A stretch of DNA of 64,000 bases from Eremophila alpestris peregrina (taxonomy: Eukaryota; Chordata; Aves; Passeriformes; Alaudidae). Of this stretch, positions 52,623 to 63,800 are shown piece by piece. The translations under genes were made by a program, and so were the position numbers. The DNA lies in contig WMCF01000007.1 in the NCBI GenBank assembly GCA_009792885.1, forward strand, positions 5,961,932-6,025,931. Reading direction: 5' to 3'. Every line of letters begins with the position of its first letter. Within the stretch, counting starts at the first letter, position 1. Under the pieces are notes generated by a model. The model did not search any database, was not told where the DNA came from, and was given only the letters and a program-made list of their open reading frames with translations.

Positions 52623-55114
52623 AAATTCAGCACTGGGATATGCAAGACAGTTTTCCTACTCAGTTACAGTATAATTTTGGAGCTAGCAGAGCTCAAATTG
52701 ATAACTTACAAATCAAGATGACTGGATAAGATAGCAGTCATACCAAAGACTGCTTCTCCTAGCAGGAATTTTACAACATTTAGATTTTAAAGTTTATAGT
52801 TTGAGATTTCAAATTTTAAGCATAAAATACAGAACTTAGTAAACAGCAATTTCAATGCCAAACAAGCAAAAAAAAAGACCAAACCAAGCTTATCTTGTTT
52901 ATCACAGATACACTGAACCAAGCTTACCATACATCTATGGGGAGAACACACGGAGATATTTACTCCCCCACCAACAGAAGTCACAGGTAGAAAAAAGACC
53001 TAAATCAGGCCATGTACCCAAGCAAGTCTTAGTCTCATTGCTATTCTTTTTCTACATGCAAGTTCTACCAGTTAAGTCCAGAATAACCTACCTGCCAAGC
53101 AAAACATTAACTATTTACCTTAAAGGACAGTTCTGATCAGCACACCCAACTGATGCTGTCTGACAGAAATGCACTGTGAAACTAAACAATCATGACAGGA
53201 TTTCTAGTGTAGCAGTCAATGAGAGATCGTGTGACTTAGCTAGCTGCACTAATTGTAGTTACACCTACCCTTCCAATTGTTTAAAAGCAATTATTTATGT
53301 AATCTGATGGGGAAAAAGAAATACCAGGTTTAACTTTCCAATCAAACAAATTAACAGTGCCTTTTGCTTTTCAGAGAGGGAATGTGTCTGTTTTGGTATT
53401 CAGAAAATTAACACATGATGAGAGTGTATGGTAGTGTTACTTTAGTAAAGCTATTAAGTTATTCAAAAAATGTACATTGCCGCAGAGATTAACAGAACAG
53501 TTTCAACTTGTGACTGAAGTCCAGTAAGTTTTATGTTTGTATTCCCCACATCATGAGTTAATCTCATGCAATACTGTGATTTATGTTTTCGAGATATAAA
53601 CTGTTAAAAGGAAGATGCAACAGTTAAATTCCAACAGCAGGCAAAGATTCTGAAACCAGAATGAAACAAAGATTCACATGGAGAATTTCGACTGTTTATC
53701 TGTAGGCAGTTAGATAGATACTGGTGTATCTAATACAAACTCATCAGCTGTGCAAAGAAAAGCAGACTTCCAATTTCTGTGAATAAGAGTTTGATTGAGA
53801 TATAGCATGGCACCCTAAAATTTGTTATAAAAAAAACATTCTACTGATTTTGAATTCAGTTTTAAACTTAAGAAAAAAAAAAAGAAATCTTTACGAGTTT
53901 AAAGCCATTTTGCCCTTGTTTACTTGAACTGATAGCAGAGTTAACTCAGCCATACAAAGTTCCTTAGCATGCTCAATTAAAAGAAAAACAGACTATTCTT
54001 CTTTCGGGACAACTACTAAAGCTCGCCTTTCAGTTTCCTAAAAGAGATTTTAGGATTTCACAGTGAAAAAAGTCAAAAACTTGAAAAACAGTTTACAACA
54101 TCCAAGTAAGATATTTACTCACTAAATGGCTGAATTTCCACACGGTTAAAAAAGCAAATAGGAAATACACTATTTTACAACGTCCTTGTCTTTTACAGAG
54201 AGACAGCAGAGGTGGTAAAAGAATACAGGTAGTTTTTCCTATGCCACTCCCTAGGAAGAATTTGTATGCAAGTATTTAAACCGCAAGAAAATCTGCTGCT
54301 AGAAGGCAGCATTTTTTTCACTTAGTAATGCGTTTCCGAAAAAAAAAAAAGTTTACAGCAGGGGGATACTATTAACGGTAAAACACGGCGTCACTTAGTG
54401 ACGACCGAGATTAAAAAGTGCATCTTTCAAGCATAACTATGTTCTTCTATTTTAACTGCCCTAAAGAAGAATAGAAGAAGCAACAGAAGCCGAGTGATGA
54501 GTCCGGCCGGGCTACACCGGGGAGCCGCTGCCTAACGTGAGGTCCTGGGGGGCACTGCCCTTTACCTTTCGGAGCAATCCGGCGAGGAACGCAACGAGGG
54601 ACGCAGTGTGGAAGTGCGAACAAAGGAAGAAATTCATCCTAAGGTACTTCTCACCCGCCGCGAACCGCCCCTGCCGGCTCACCCGGGAATGAAGTTTGCA
54701 ACGGCCCATCAGACGCACTCAGACACCTTGCCTCAGGGAAAAGCACAACCGCCAGCTCTTTTCCTCTGCCCAACTTCGGCGGAACCTGCCCGCTGAAGTC
54801 CTGCTGGCTCTCCGGGGAGCGCGGCCCCGGCTGCAGCCCGGCGGGCCGCCGCCAGCCGGGGGAATCGGGGCGCCGGGGCCCGCGACGCGCGGCGGCCACC
54901 CCGGCGCGGGGGGAACAGGGAGGGGGCCGGCGCCGCCCGCAGCCCGTCCCGCCGGGGCCCGCAGCACGAGGCGGCCGCTCGCCCAGCGCCTCCGGGTGGC
55001 CTCGCCGCCGTCCCGGCCCCGCCTCGGAGTCTCAACTTTCCCAAAGGGTCCGCGCCGCCCGTCCTTCCCCACCGCCAAAACTTCTCCCAACTTTCGGCTC
55101 CCAAGAGCGCTCAC

Positions 55115-56275
55115 CTCTCTGCGGCTCGCTGCCCGAGGGGCGAGGGCGCGGACCGGGGCCAGCCCCGCACGGTGCCAGCCGCGCCGCTCCCCCCTTTCTT
55201 CCCCGGCCACCAGCGCGCCTCGCCGGTGCCTCTCCGCCCCCTGCGGGCCGCGGCGCCCCCCGCCGCCGGATTCCTCCGCCGCGCTGGACGGCCGCCCCTC
55301 CGGAACTCGTTTCTGCGGCGTTCGGCTGGAGCGGCGGCAGCTCCGCACCCCTGCCCGGCCCCGCCGCGGAAGGATGAAACGCGGAACAGAACGGCGGGGG
55401 AAGGGCGAACCACAACCGCGAACTGTTTCTCCCGGTAGCCCGAGGCTGGGGGGACCCAGCACCTCCGCTGCGCTCGCCCCGCTCCTGCCCGACGGGAGAG
55501 GCAGGGAATCGGGTGTCGGTCCAGGGACGCGGGCGACTTCGCGTATGGCGAAGTTCTCCCCCAGAAAGGCTACTCAGAAACTTCGGAAAGCTGCTGCCGG
55601 GGATGTCTTACGGGGATGGGAAGGGAGACCTTCAGAGCCCGCAGGAACACGCGGTCTTCTGCCGTCCGAGGAACAGCGGGCGGCCGGGACAAGCCCCGCG
55701 GTGCCTGCCCGCACCGGTGGTACCCAGGAGCGCCCGGCGGTGACCGCTCCCCTTCCCACGGGCAGCCGGGCTGCCGCCCCCGGGCCGCGCCAGCGGGTTT
55801 GGGCTCACGCCTCCCCGCCTCGGCCGGGCTGGGCGAGCCGCCGCTTAACGGCCGGGCGGAGGAGGGAGGTCTCAGCAGAAGCCAAAAGCGACCAGCGTCT
55901 CCCGCGGTTTCCCGGCATCGCTATAAGAAACGGCGCCCTACTCCGGCATCGGGAAAAGCAGCGACAGCGAGAGGGAGTGCGGAGCCGGGTATACAGACGG
56001 GGGAGAGCGCAGCGGCGACCACTCTGCGACCCGCGGAGAGGGTATGGGCTTCCTCTCCGTACCCTCAAGTGGAAAAGCTCCCTGCCGGATTCATGCTGAA
56101 GGGTATCTGTCAGCCCACCGTTAAAGATTAATACTCCGAAACGGTCCTTAAAGGATTCCCCGCTCATTAATAAGTGATCACTCTTAATAAAGATCAAGTG
56201 TTTGCCTGGGGAATCCTGTCCCAGCGGACTCACGACGAAGCCAGGTTACAGGCAGGAGCCGCCAGCGGGGGCGCA
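55115..56275 (-). other. FAT1: Alternative FAT1 non-coding first exon (candidate; 5' end unknown)
   Basis: A minus-strand donor, GCAGAGAG followed by gtgagc, ends a possible first exon at 55115. Some 1.2 kb upstream, at about 56300-56330, the minus strand has an AT-rich patch (tatttatttatgtgg then taataaaag) that could act as a TATA-like element. The upstream limit given here is only a guess based on that patch. It would splice to exon 2 at 49309. It may equally be an unused site inside intron 1. Confidence 0.3.
56165..56190. repeat. AT-rich gap with short palindrome inside the CpG island
   Basis: Around agtgatcact, a perfect 10-bp palindrome near 56172, the island is interrupted by AT-rich sequence with ttaataa strings on both sides. 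It could be a factor-binding site, but no family can be named with confidence. Confidence 0.45.
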
Positions 56276-56600
56276 TTTACCACGCATTAGCCCTGCCACG
56301 TCTTTTATTAGCCACATAAATAAATACAGCCAGCGGCGGAGGGAGCCCCTCTTCAACCACAGCCTCACGCGCCCCAGGCTGCAGGTCAAAAGGAACCAAC
56401 CCCATCAGAAAGCGCTGACTCTCAGGGTCACCAACCCGCAGCCGGGCGGCTCCGCCCCGTAGCGCTCGCGTCCCCTTCCCCGGGCCGGCCCCGCAGCCCC
56501 CGGCCGAGGCAGGCACCGGCTGCCCCGCGGCAGCGGCGGCGCAGTTCCACAGCGGCCGGGCAGGGGGCGCCGCGCCACAGCGCACGGGCAGCGGGCACTG

Positions 56601-56626
56601 CTCCCGGCCCCGGCTCCCGGCCCCGG
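56601..56626. repeat. Exact 13-bp tandem duplication in the CpG island
   Basis: ctcccggccccgg occurs twice head-to-tail. It is GC-rich and may have arisen by slippage. Each copy includes a ccggcccc core that could bind GC-box factors. Confidence 0.85.
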
Positions 56627-57025
56627 CTCTGCCGAACGGAGCGCCTCGAGCCGGGGGTAGCCCCGCGGCAACGAGCCCGGCTCCGGCTGCAGGGCTTCGG
56701 GTCGGCAAACTTGAGCCCCACTCTCCCCGTGAAGGGGACGGTAAAGCTTGGGGAACCTTTAGCTCCACGTACGCGTAGCTTTGCACAGAGTCAATGTGCA
56801 GGTATATCTACACGTATTGATATATACATAAACATACACACTCTACACAGTTAAAAACCACGGGTTGAATCGAAGGCCTACTGTTTTCAGTAACGCAACG
56901 AATTAGAGCACTAGAACTCTCAAAGGAATCATCCCTCTCAGCACCCTGCTGATAATAAACTCATTAAACAAAGAACTCACCAGACCAGCTGGACTCGGCA
57001 CTCTTCTCACAAAGTCCGCTCCAGC

Positions 57026-57034
57026 TCAGTTCAT
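57026..57034 (-). other. Minimal upstream ORF (ATG-AAC-stop) in the putative 5' UTR
   Basis: On the minus strand, ATG AAC TGA lies 45 nt before the 56981 donor. The -3 base is G, a fair initiation context. If this segment is in the mature leader, it could modestly reduce initiation at the main start codon. Confidence 0.4.
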
Positions 57035-57144
57035 CTCCGCACGCTTGCTCCCCTCGCTCTCTTTTTTGTCCTTTGGAGAAAGCGCGAGCAATGCTCCGGT
57101 GCCCACACGCCTCTAGAGCGTGAACCCCGCAGTGGCCCTATGGC

Positions 57145-57204
57145 TCAGCGCGGCCCCGGCGCGCAGCCAGCGCGGCGCCCGGCCCCACCGCCACAGCGCG
57201 GCAT
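57145..57204 (-). other. 19-codon upstream ORF in the putative 5' UTR
   Basis: On the minus strand an ATG at 57204 (context gacATGc) opens a 19-codon frame ending in TGA at 57145. It encodes a peptide rich in Gly, Arg, Cys and Pro (starting MPRCGGGAG). Its presence in the transcript depends on the transcription start lying above 57204. The peptide resembles nothing known to me. Confidence 0.4.
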
Positions 57205-57269
57205 GTCGGCTCCGACCCATCCGCTGCTTGAAACTTGAACGAGGCGGGGAGGAAAAATAGACGGGGAGT

Positions 57270-57345
57270 GGGAGAAGAAGAAAAAAAAAAAAAAAGAAGA
57301 AAAAAAAAAAGAAGAAGAAGAAGAAAGGCGAGAGGGAGGGAGAGA
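57270..57345. repeat. Polypurine tract near the FAT1 promoter
   Basis: The plus strand is pure purine for 59 nt (57270-57328), mostly A with GAA units, then after one C continues as gagagggagggagaga. The FAT1 sense strand is therefore polypyrimidine here. It is one half of a pair with the opposite-type tract at 57443-57518. Such tracts can form triplex structures and exclude nucleosomes. Confidence 0.9.
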
Positions 57346-57442
57346 TCCAACTTTCTTAAGACATGTCCAGGCAAAGAACGGACAGAGTTGAGGAGTTACA
57401 GCAGCAGAGAGAGTGAGTGGGGACGCTGTGCCGGATCGCCGA

Positions 57443-57518
57443 CTCCTTCCCTCCCTCTCTACTTCCCCGCCTCCCTCCCTCCCTCCTTCCCTCCCTCTCT
57501 CTCCCTCCGTCTTCTTTC
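57443..57518. repeat. Polypyrimidine tract near the FAT1 promoter
   Basis: The plus strand is C/T-rich, with a pure 39-nt pyrimidine run at 57470-57508 made of CCCT and CTCT units. The FAT1 sense strand is GA-rich. Two copies of tccctccctctc (57448-57459 and 57488-57499) are exact reverse complements of gagagggaggga at 57330-57341 in the neighbouring purine tract. Confidence 0.9.
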
Positions 57519-57880
57519 GCACTCTGTCCGTCCCCCTAGGACCCTGCTCACGGCAGCACCAACCCCCTCCCCGTCCTCGCCGCTGCAGTCGAGCGCGGCG
57601 GCGGGCGGGAGGGAGCAGCGCACGGCTCCGCGCGGGGGCTCCGGAGCGCACCGGGGCCGCCGCCGCCCGCCCTCCGCTCGCCCTCCGCAGGTGAGGCGCC
57701 GTGCCCGGCACACCCCCGCCGCCCCGGCCTGCCGCCGCCGCCGCTCTCCGTGGCCGCCGCCGCTTGGAGGCCCCGCTGGCTCCGCCGCCGCAACGCCGCT
57801 CGACTCGGCAGCGCCTGGCGGCTCCGACTCGGCGGGGCACAGCCGCGAGATTAACCGGGAGGCTCCAAGTGGGCTGAGCA

Positions 57881-60800
57881 CGGGAATCTCTCACTCTCTC
57901 CCAGCCGTGTCAAGAACACCTCTCCTCTCCCTCTCCATCTCCTCTCCCTTTTCAAGGGAAGTGTATTTCTCAAAGTACAGGAAAAAAAAAAGTGCAGAAT
58001 GGCAGCTCCTTCTCCAAATTAATACAAGCAAGCAAGATTTATTTATAATATGGCTCTTCCTCATCTAAAGTCAGCCCCAACCAATTACTCTTCTTCAACA
58101 AAGTTCAGGAGTTGTTGCACTGTCTAGTGGCAGGGATCAGGTCAAAGGACCGGCCTCAGAAGGTCCTGAATGGTGTGATTTATAAAATTTTGGGGAAACT
58201 ACAGAAAATGCTTTAAAAGTTATTTACCTGAGAGACATAGTGTGCCAGTAAATTTTTAAAGCACTATGAGATTCTCACAAGGTAAAATATTCTTTTACTA
58301 AACAATTTATCCCTAGGGACCTTAATGTCACGGCCTTCTTCCAGAAGTCTAATTGACTTCTGAAGACGTTGGATCATTATTTCCTATAAGATACACCACT
58401 AAAATCTATCAGCCAAATGACCATGCAGGATTCTAGGAGAAGAAAAGCAGATACAAACTGCAGTATATAAATATTAAGTACATTTCCAAATAGTGCATAC
58501 ATGCCATTTCTGTCTAGGAATGTTCACTTTGAGCAGACCTCTGGAAAGTTTAGTGTCAAAATTCTCTGTCCTTATAGGTTTCCACATCAGACACAGCTGA
58601 CTGATTTATTTAGCATCTCATCTTCTTTCTAAAGACCCTAGATGGAATTATACTGAGTCCTTATCCAAGTGCCACTGGGCCAAATGACCTTTTCTGCTGT
58701 GAAAACTGCTTCAAAGTGAGTTGCATAAAATAAACTGCATTGAAAATAGCATTCCAGAAAAGGACTAAAAGGGAAACACTTTAGGCCATTATAGCTAAAA
58801 GATAGAAACAAAATGTAAACCACACTTCTACTCCCCACAATTGCAAATATTTTGTAATTTTGAAGTATGAATTTTCCTGTCTTTCAGATCCATTCCCATA
58901 TTGTTGTTGATTGCTGAGTTAAGTAATGAAAGGTCAGGGCCACAGATTGCTTAAACTTTTGTCTAAATTTTAATTCTTAATGTCTGGAGAAGTGGTAGAA
59001 TTGCAATAACCTCCTCTAAGCTGGACAGTAACTTCTCTGAAAAGTACCTGGTAAAGATAATTTAAAAATTAGAGGTTTCTGATTTGGATCTCCTACTAGA
59101 CATGCTATGCTGACAGTAAGTACTTTAGAAGAAGAATTAAGGGATATGCCATCCTTCTCCAACAGTGGGTAATGCTGCTTTAGCACTTCAGATAAAGTGT
59201 TGGAGCCATGATGTCCAGGCAAGTGTATTCATAAGTCTGCTTAATACAGATAGGTTTACCTTCTAAAACAGGTTTCTAACACCTTAAATAATGTTGACAA
59301 AGCCATTTTGATACTTACTGAACATTATATTTTCAATTTATGTTTTCTCTGCCCTTTCAATAAAGCTGTTATAATTATTGTTTACTTTCACTATAATGTG
59401 AAAAAGGTACCTTTGTGATATGCTATCCCAAAGAAAACTCATATATTCTGTTATATTTTGCTAACCTGTAGGAAAGGTACAAAAGAGAATACTTGAAATC
59501 ACACTTGGGTGTCTTGGGCACCATCCACGTTGCTGAAAATCTTCCAATCTTGTAACCATTGTAACAAAATAGATTTGGTTCTCCTTGTCATCTTTTAACA
59601 TATGTCTGTCCTTATCAAATTGCCTAAGATGAAACAAGTTTCAACTCAGCTGCCAATCAAATTTTTAAAATTAAAAAAAAAAGTTATCTGCACTTGACTG
59701 TTAATCCTTCAACTTAGGAATTTCCCAAACATTGTATTAGAAATTATCTTTCCACATGATCATAATCATAACCATTACCATCGTCTTCTAAGGAGTTATG
59801 GCACAAGCACTCTTCTCATTAATTTATCTCAAAACTGAGTCTCACAGATTTCATCTCTTGTTTGCCATATATTTTACAAAGAGGAGCTGAGAGTTAACTG
59901 GGTGAGATCGGAAGTAAATACCAAACTCAAGTGTCCTCCAGAGAAATTTTCCTGCTCCCAGCCCAAGGTATGCACTTGAGGAATGATATCTGAAGTACTT
60001 TGGACTGATTTCTCAGCTCCCATTTTGTTAAAGAGAAAATAATTTTAAATTGTTGCGAATTTAGCTGCATAAAACTTTGAAGATCAAAACTGGCACTTTG
60101 AATTGCACCGGCTCAGAGATGGTAAAGGTGAGGATAACTCTCTCTTGGTCTCTATGAGGGTAAACTAGTTGCAATTGCTGCACAAAGTGCAGCTTCAAGA
60201 AAAGCACTTTTGAACACAATAGCAGCCTGTGACTCAGGGGCAATAAAGGGGCCATAAACATCAATTGTCTGTGACAGAGGGCAAATATATCTTTTCAGTA
60301 GAGAGGTCAGACACAGTTTCCAGTGAGTTCTCTGTCAATTAAATATGAACTGACCTGATTGGTTTTACAGTAAGAATGAAATTCTGTACAGTACAAAAGG
60401 CCAGGATAAAGTCTGTACTCTATCTGAGCTGCATTTATACAGGGAGGAGGAGACTGTTTGGTAACAGTTCTGTTCTAGTTGTTCTCCTTTTCCTATCTGG
60501 TCTTAAGAAGAGCTCCCCAGACCTCAATTAATTGTAGTCCTTGGAAAGCAAAACAAAACAACTTCCCAAACTTCATAATTGTCCTTTCCCTGGCCTGCAG
60601 TCATTGGTATATACTCCTTTATCACTCTAGTTTGTTTCCTGTCTAGTAAATGCAGACCTGGGTAATAAAAACTAATTCTGTCTTTCTGGCTGTTCTTGTC
60701 TACTCTTTGAAAACTTGGGTTGAACTACAAATGTCCACTTCCCTCCCCTTCCCCCCGTCTGCCATTTACAGGGGGAAAGGGCATGAAATGCACATTTGAG

Positions 60801-63800
60801 AGAGTGCTGGCATTTTCTTACCTAAACCAAATCTTTTCAAACACCCTGAAAATCTTTAGGATTACCTTAGCATACCTCTCTATCTGACAGAATTTGAGCA
60901 AGGATATTTAATTTTTCATATTTTAATTATTTTTATTGACTTCCTTTTACCGTAGAGAATTATTACTGTGTAAAAGATCACTGACTATTTGATTAGGTAT
61001 TCTTTCACGGTGCTTCCAAGGCAGCAATGTCAAAATAGTAGTCATATATCAGCTTTGATATAATGAAATGCTAAACAATCTCATCTACTTCACCATCTAT
61101 TGTGTGCCCTGTGAACTTAAAGAGGAGTTAACTGAGGCAACTCAATCATTAAACCTACAAGCTACAATTATTTGTGGATATACATTAAATACACACATAT
61201 GCAGTAGTAGAGAAAACCTGGAGCAATGCTACAGAGGAAAACAATTAAAAGGTGATTTTAAATTTATAGGTTCTAGTTCTTCAGGTACTAGAAGGTTGAG
61301 GACATCCAAATATTCCAAAAGTAATTTTCTGAGCCTTTAAATTGGCAGAGACAGCTGATCTGTTACAGAGTGATTTTTCATTTTTGTTCTTTTAGCAGCA
61401 GGAAGGAGAAAAATATTCTTTAAACAGAAGTGAGCTAGGCAGCCCCATATTGACAACATTTTGGTCTTACAGATTACCTCTGTGTTTGTCAACTTTTGAG
61501 AAACATTTTAACATCACTTCAGAAACAAGCCACTTTTCCATATCACACTTTTCTTCACCAATCTATCTTCATAAATAATTTTAAAAACCACATAATGTAA
61601 GTTTGCTTTTATGACATTTATTCTACTGTATGCCATAATGGCAACTGGAACGGAACCAGCTGCACCATTATGGACAGTGCTGGTGTTTTGATTAAAGGTC
61701 TGGATAGAATTTAGGGTAGTGGTTTGTGCTAGTTCATCCCAAACAAAAGGGAGCATTGCACTTATCTTCAATATTCCCTGAGGAGGAAAGAGGATGGAGA
61801 TTTGCTGGGATTTTTGTGTTGTCTGGCTTAGCAAGGTAGGCTCAGTCTGCTTCTCCATTGGATGTTATCTTCCTGCTGAGTGGTGCTTGGACTGCTCTGT
61901 AGAGCTCAAATCCACCCAGCTCAAGGCAGAAAGGCATAGGTTTAGTCTCATGCCTTCAACACTAGTAACTACTGAGTTAAGATTTAAATAATTGTAGAAC
62001 AATTAAAATGTTTGAAAAGATCAGAAAAGGGCTAGGCTATAACAGTAATTAATTTTCAAATTATTTTTTAAGCTACATTAAGGCTGGTATATTTCATTTT
62101 ATCAAGCACAGGCTAAACACTAGAGTAAGGAAAGGGATTTTCAGACTCACCAGTCCAGAGCTGACATGACTGGCGTTTTCTAGGACAAAAAGAGATGAAA
62201 GAAATCTGCTCTCCGCTAGATCTTAAACATGCTGTTTTCTTGAGCTGGTTCTTCATCTCTTTTAGAGACTTCAAGAGCTCTCAAAGCTATAAGAAGTTGA
62301 AGTCCAAATAGTGCCTACAGGACATAGCGCTAAAAAATAGTAATAATTTAATTTCCTTGGTTTTGAGTAGATGGAATTAGTTCTCCTGTTTCCATTAAAC
62401 TCAGAGCTGATGTGAGATCATGAAATGGAAATTGTAAGAGCTCTGGTGACATTAGTATTATGTAGGATTGGATAAAGTAAAAGAAGGATTGTTATACAAG
62501 TGCTATGTTCTGTTTTGTACTAAGGTACAGGTCCTTTTGATTCTAAAATTGGTCCTAAATCTGAAATTAGAGTTTGAAGAACTATGGAGAAAAGTAGAGA
62601 GACAAAGTGACTGTGGTACTTACTCATAAGCATCTGAAATAAGTTTGTACTCTACACAGGCAAAGGACTTACCTAATGTTCCTGGGTTGGTAGGATGGTT
62701 TTAATTTAGTATAGGATGAATAATGGTGGAATCTAATACTCTGAATGTCCTCAAAATTCTTCAGGTTATAAGAAAAAGGAAAGGCATAGGTCTCTACTGA
62801 GACCAAGTCATCATGTCTCTTATTTTGGTCATCGTTCCTTTTTAATGGACTCAGTGTTGACTTACAGCTTATAAATCTATAGCATTAAAATATATAGTGT
62901 GTAAGTCTAGAACCCAATTGACTTCAGTTTACTGTATGTCTCAAAGAAATTATAATTGTGCTGGCATCTACCATGTAAAAAAACTTCATGTTTATTTAAG
63001 GTTAAATAGCTTATTTGTCCAGATTTAATTAATCTTAGGTTAAGGTTTGGTTTAGGATCTGCAAATCCAAATAGTTAAAAACCTAGATGACTTCAGAATT
63101 TTGAAAAGCTGATTGATAGAAAGGAATCTGTTTTCTGTTGTTACTAAGGCTCAATGATTTCTCTAGAGAATGGAATGTTATACATGATTCTTCTGCTACA
63201 ATTAATCTGGACATACAGCTAAGAGCCCTTAGATTTCATCAAGATTAACATTCCTGGTCTTTACTGGTGGTTTTTATCCCATTTTACTAATATTAGGATT
63301 AATTTCTGATTAAGCCTTGTGTACATGTATCCAGCTTCTAGAGTTCAATGTATTTGGGACTGTTATTTCATCCAGTGTAAGAGAGGACTCCTAACTAGAC
63401 ATTCCCATTCCACATGCTATCTTATCTACTGTAAACTGAGTTGTCTGGTCCAGAAAGTGTGTATGTGGAAAAAACCTTTTTTCCTTTGCTTACATGGTGT
63501 TTTTCTTTATGTTATTAATGAAAATCCAACTTAAATCAATGAGAAGAATCTGAGTACAGTGAAAGGCTGTTGGATCTTGGAAATGCCTGAATATTTAAGT
63601 AACAAGCACAAGGTGCTGAGCATGACAAGTCCTCCTTCCTTTTAGCTGTCTAGGTCAAGCACAGTGTCACAGCAAGGAGATGAGAGTCTCTGCTTTAAGG
63701 ACGGTTCCATCGTGAGACATGGAAAGAATAATGGCTTCATGAATACTAGGGAATGGCTCTTTGCTTCTCAAAACATTGCTTCTCCACCTGAAATTAATCC

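Larger units (their letters stand above)
49310..54479 (-). other. FAT1 intron 1, AT-rich part
   Basis: About 5.2 kb of AT-rich sequence lies between exon 2 and the CpG island. It has an ATT-type repeat at 51608-51630 and a local duplication near 52577-52622. I see no coding exon, CR1 copy or RNA gene. Short ORFs here have no recognisable domains. Confidence 0.8.
56981..57440 (-). other. FAT1: FAT1 non-coding first exon (favoured candidate; 5' end unknown)
   Basis: On the minus strand the sequence agctggtctg followed by gtgagt at 56980 is the best splice donor in the island. Splicing from it to the acceptor at 49310 would place the start codon 21 nt into the second exon. The sequence upstream of the donor is GC-rich leader-like DNA with no ORF continuing into exon 2, so it is untranslated. 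The upstream limit is unknown; I set it arbitrarily between the two purine/pyrimidine tracts. Two short upstream ORFs lie in it. Splicing from the donor at 55115 is the alternative. Confidence 0.5.
54480..57880 (-). promoter_or_regulatory. FAT1: CpG island promoter region of FAT1
   Basis: The sequence turns abruptly GC-rich and CpG-dense at about 54480 and returns to AT-rich at about 57880, with two AT-richer gaps near 56070-56210 and 56760-57000. GC-box type motifs (ccgccc, gggcgg) are frequent on both strands. Its position, directly 5' of the exon carrying the FAT1 start codon, fits the CpG-island promoter of this broadly expressed gene. On the minus strand, consensus splice donors occur at 56981 and 55115. 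No convincing TATA box is seen near 57.1-57.5 kb, as expected for a dispersed CpG promoter. Long ORFs on both strands across the island arise from stop-codon scarcity in GC-rich DNA and are not genes. The transcription start cannot be placed from sequence alone. Confidence 0.88.

Noticed and set aside
54696..56099. 467-codon plus-strand ORF, with long overlapping minus-strand ORFs, in the CpG island
   Set aside because: Composition is Arg/Pro/Gly/Ala-rich in several frames at once, as expected of GC-rich DNA with few stop codons. No domain, splice structure or family resemblance was seen.
56300..56330. TATA-like AT-rich patch on the minus strand in the CpG island as a definite promoter
   Set aside because: It could serve the 55115 donor, but would require an exon of over 1 kb, and nothing else supports a start there.
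57145..58068. 249- and 277-codon ORFs on opposite strands near 57.2-58.0 kb
   Set aside because: They run through the polypurine/polypyrimidine tracts (poly-Lys/Arg and Ser/Phe/Pro runs) and are low-complexity shadows of the promoter region.
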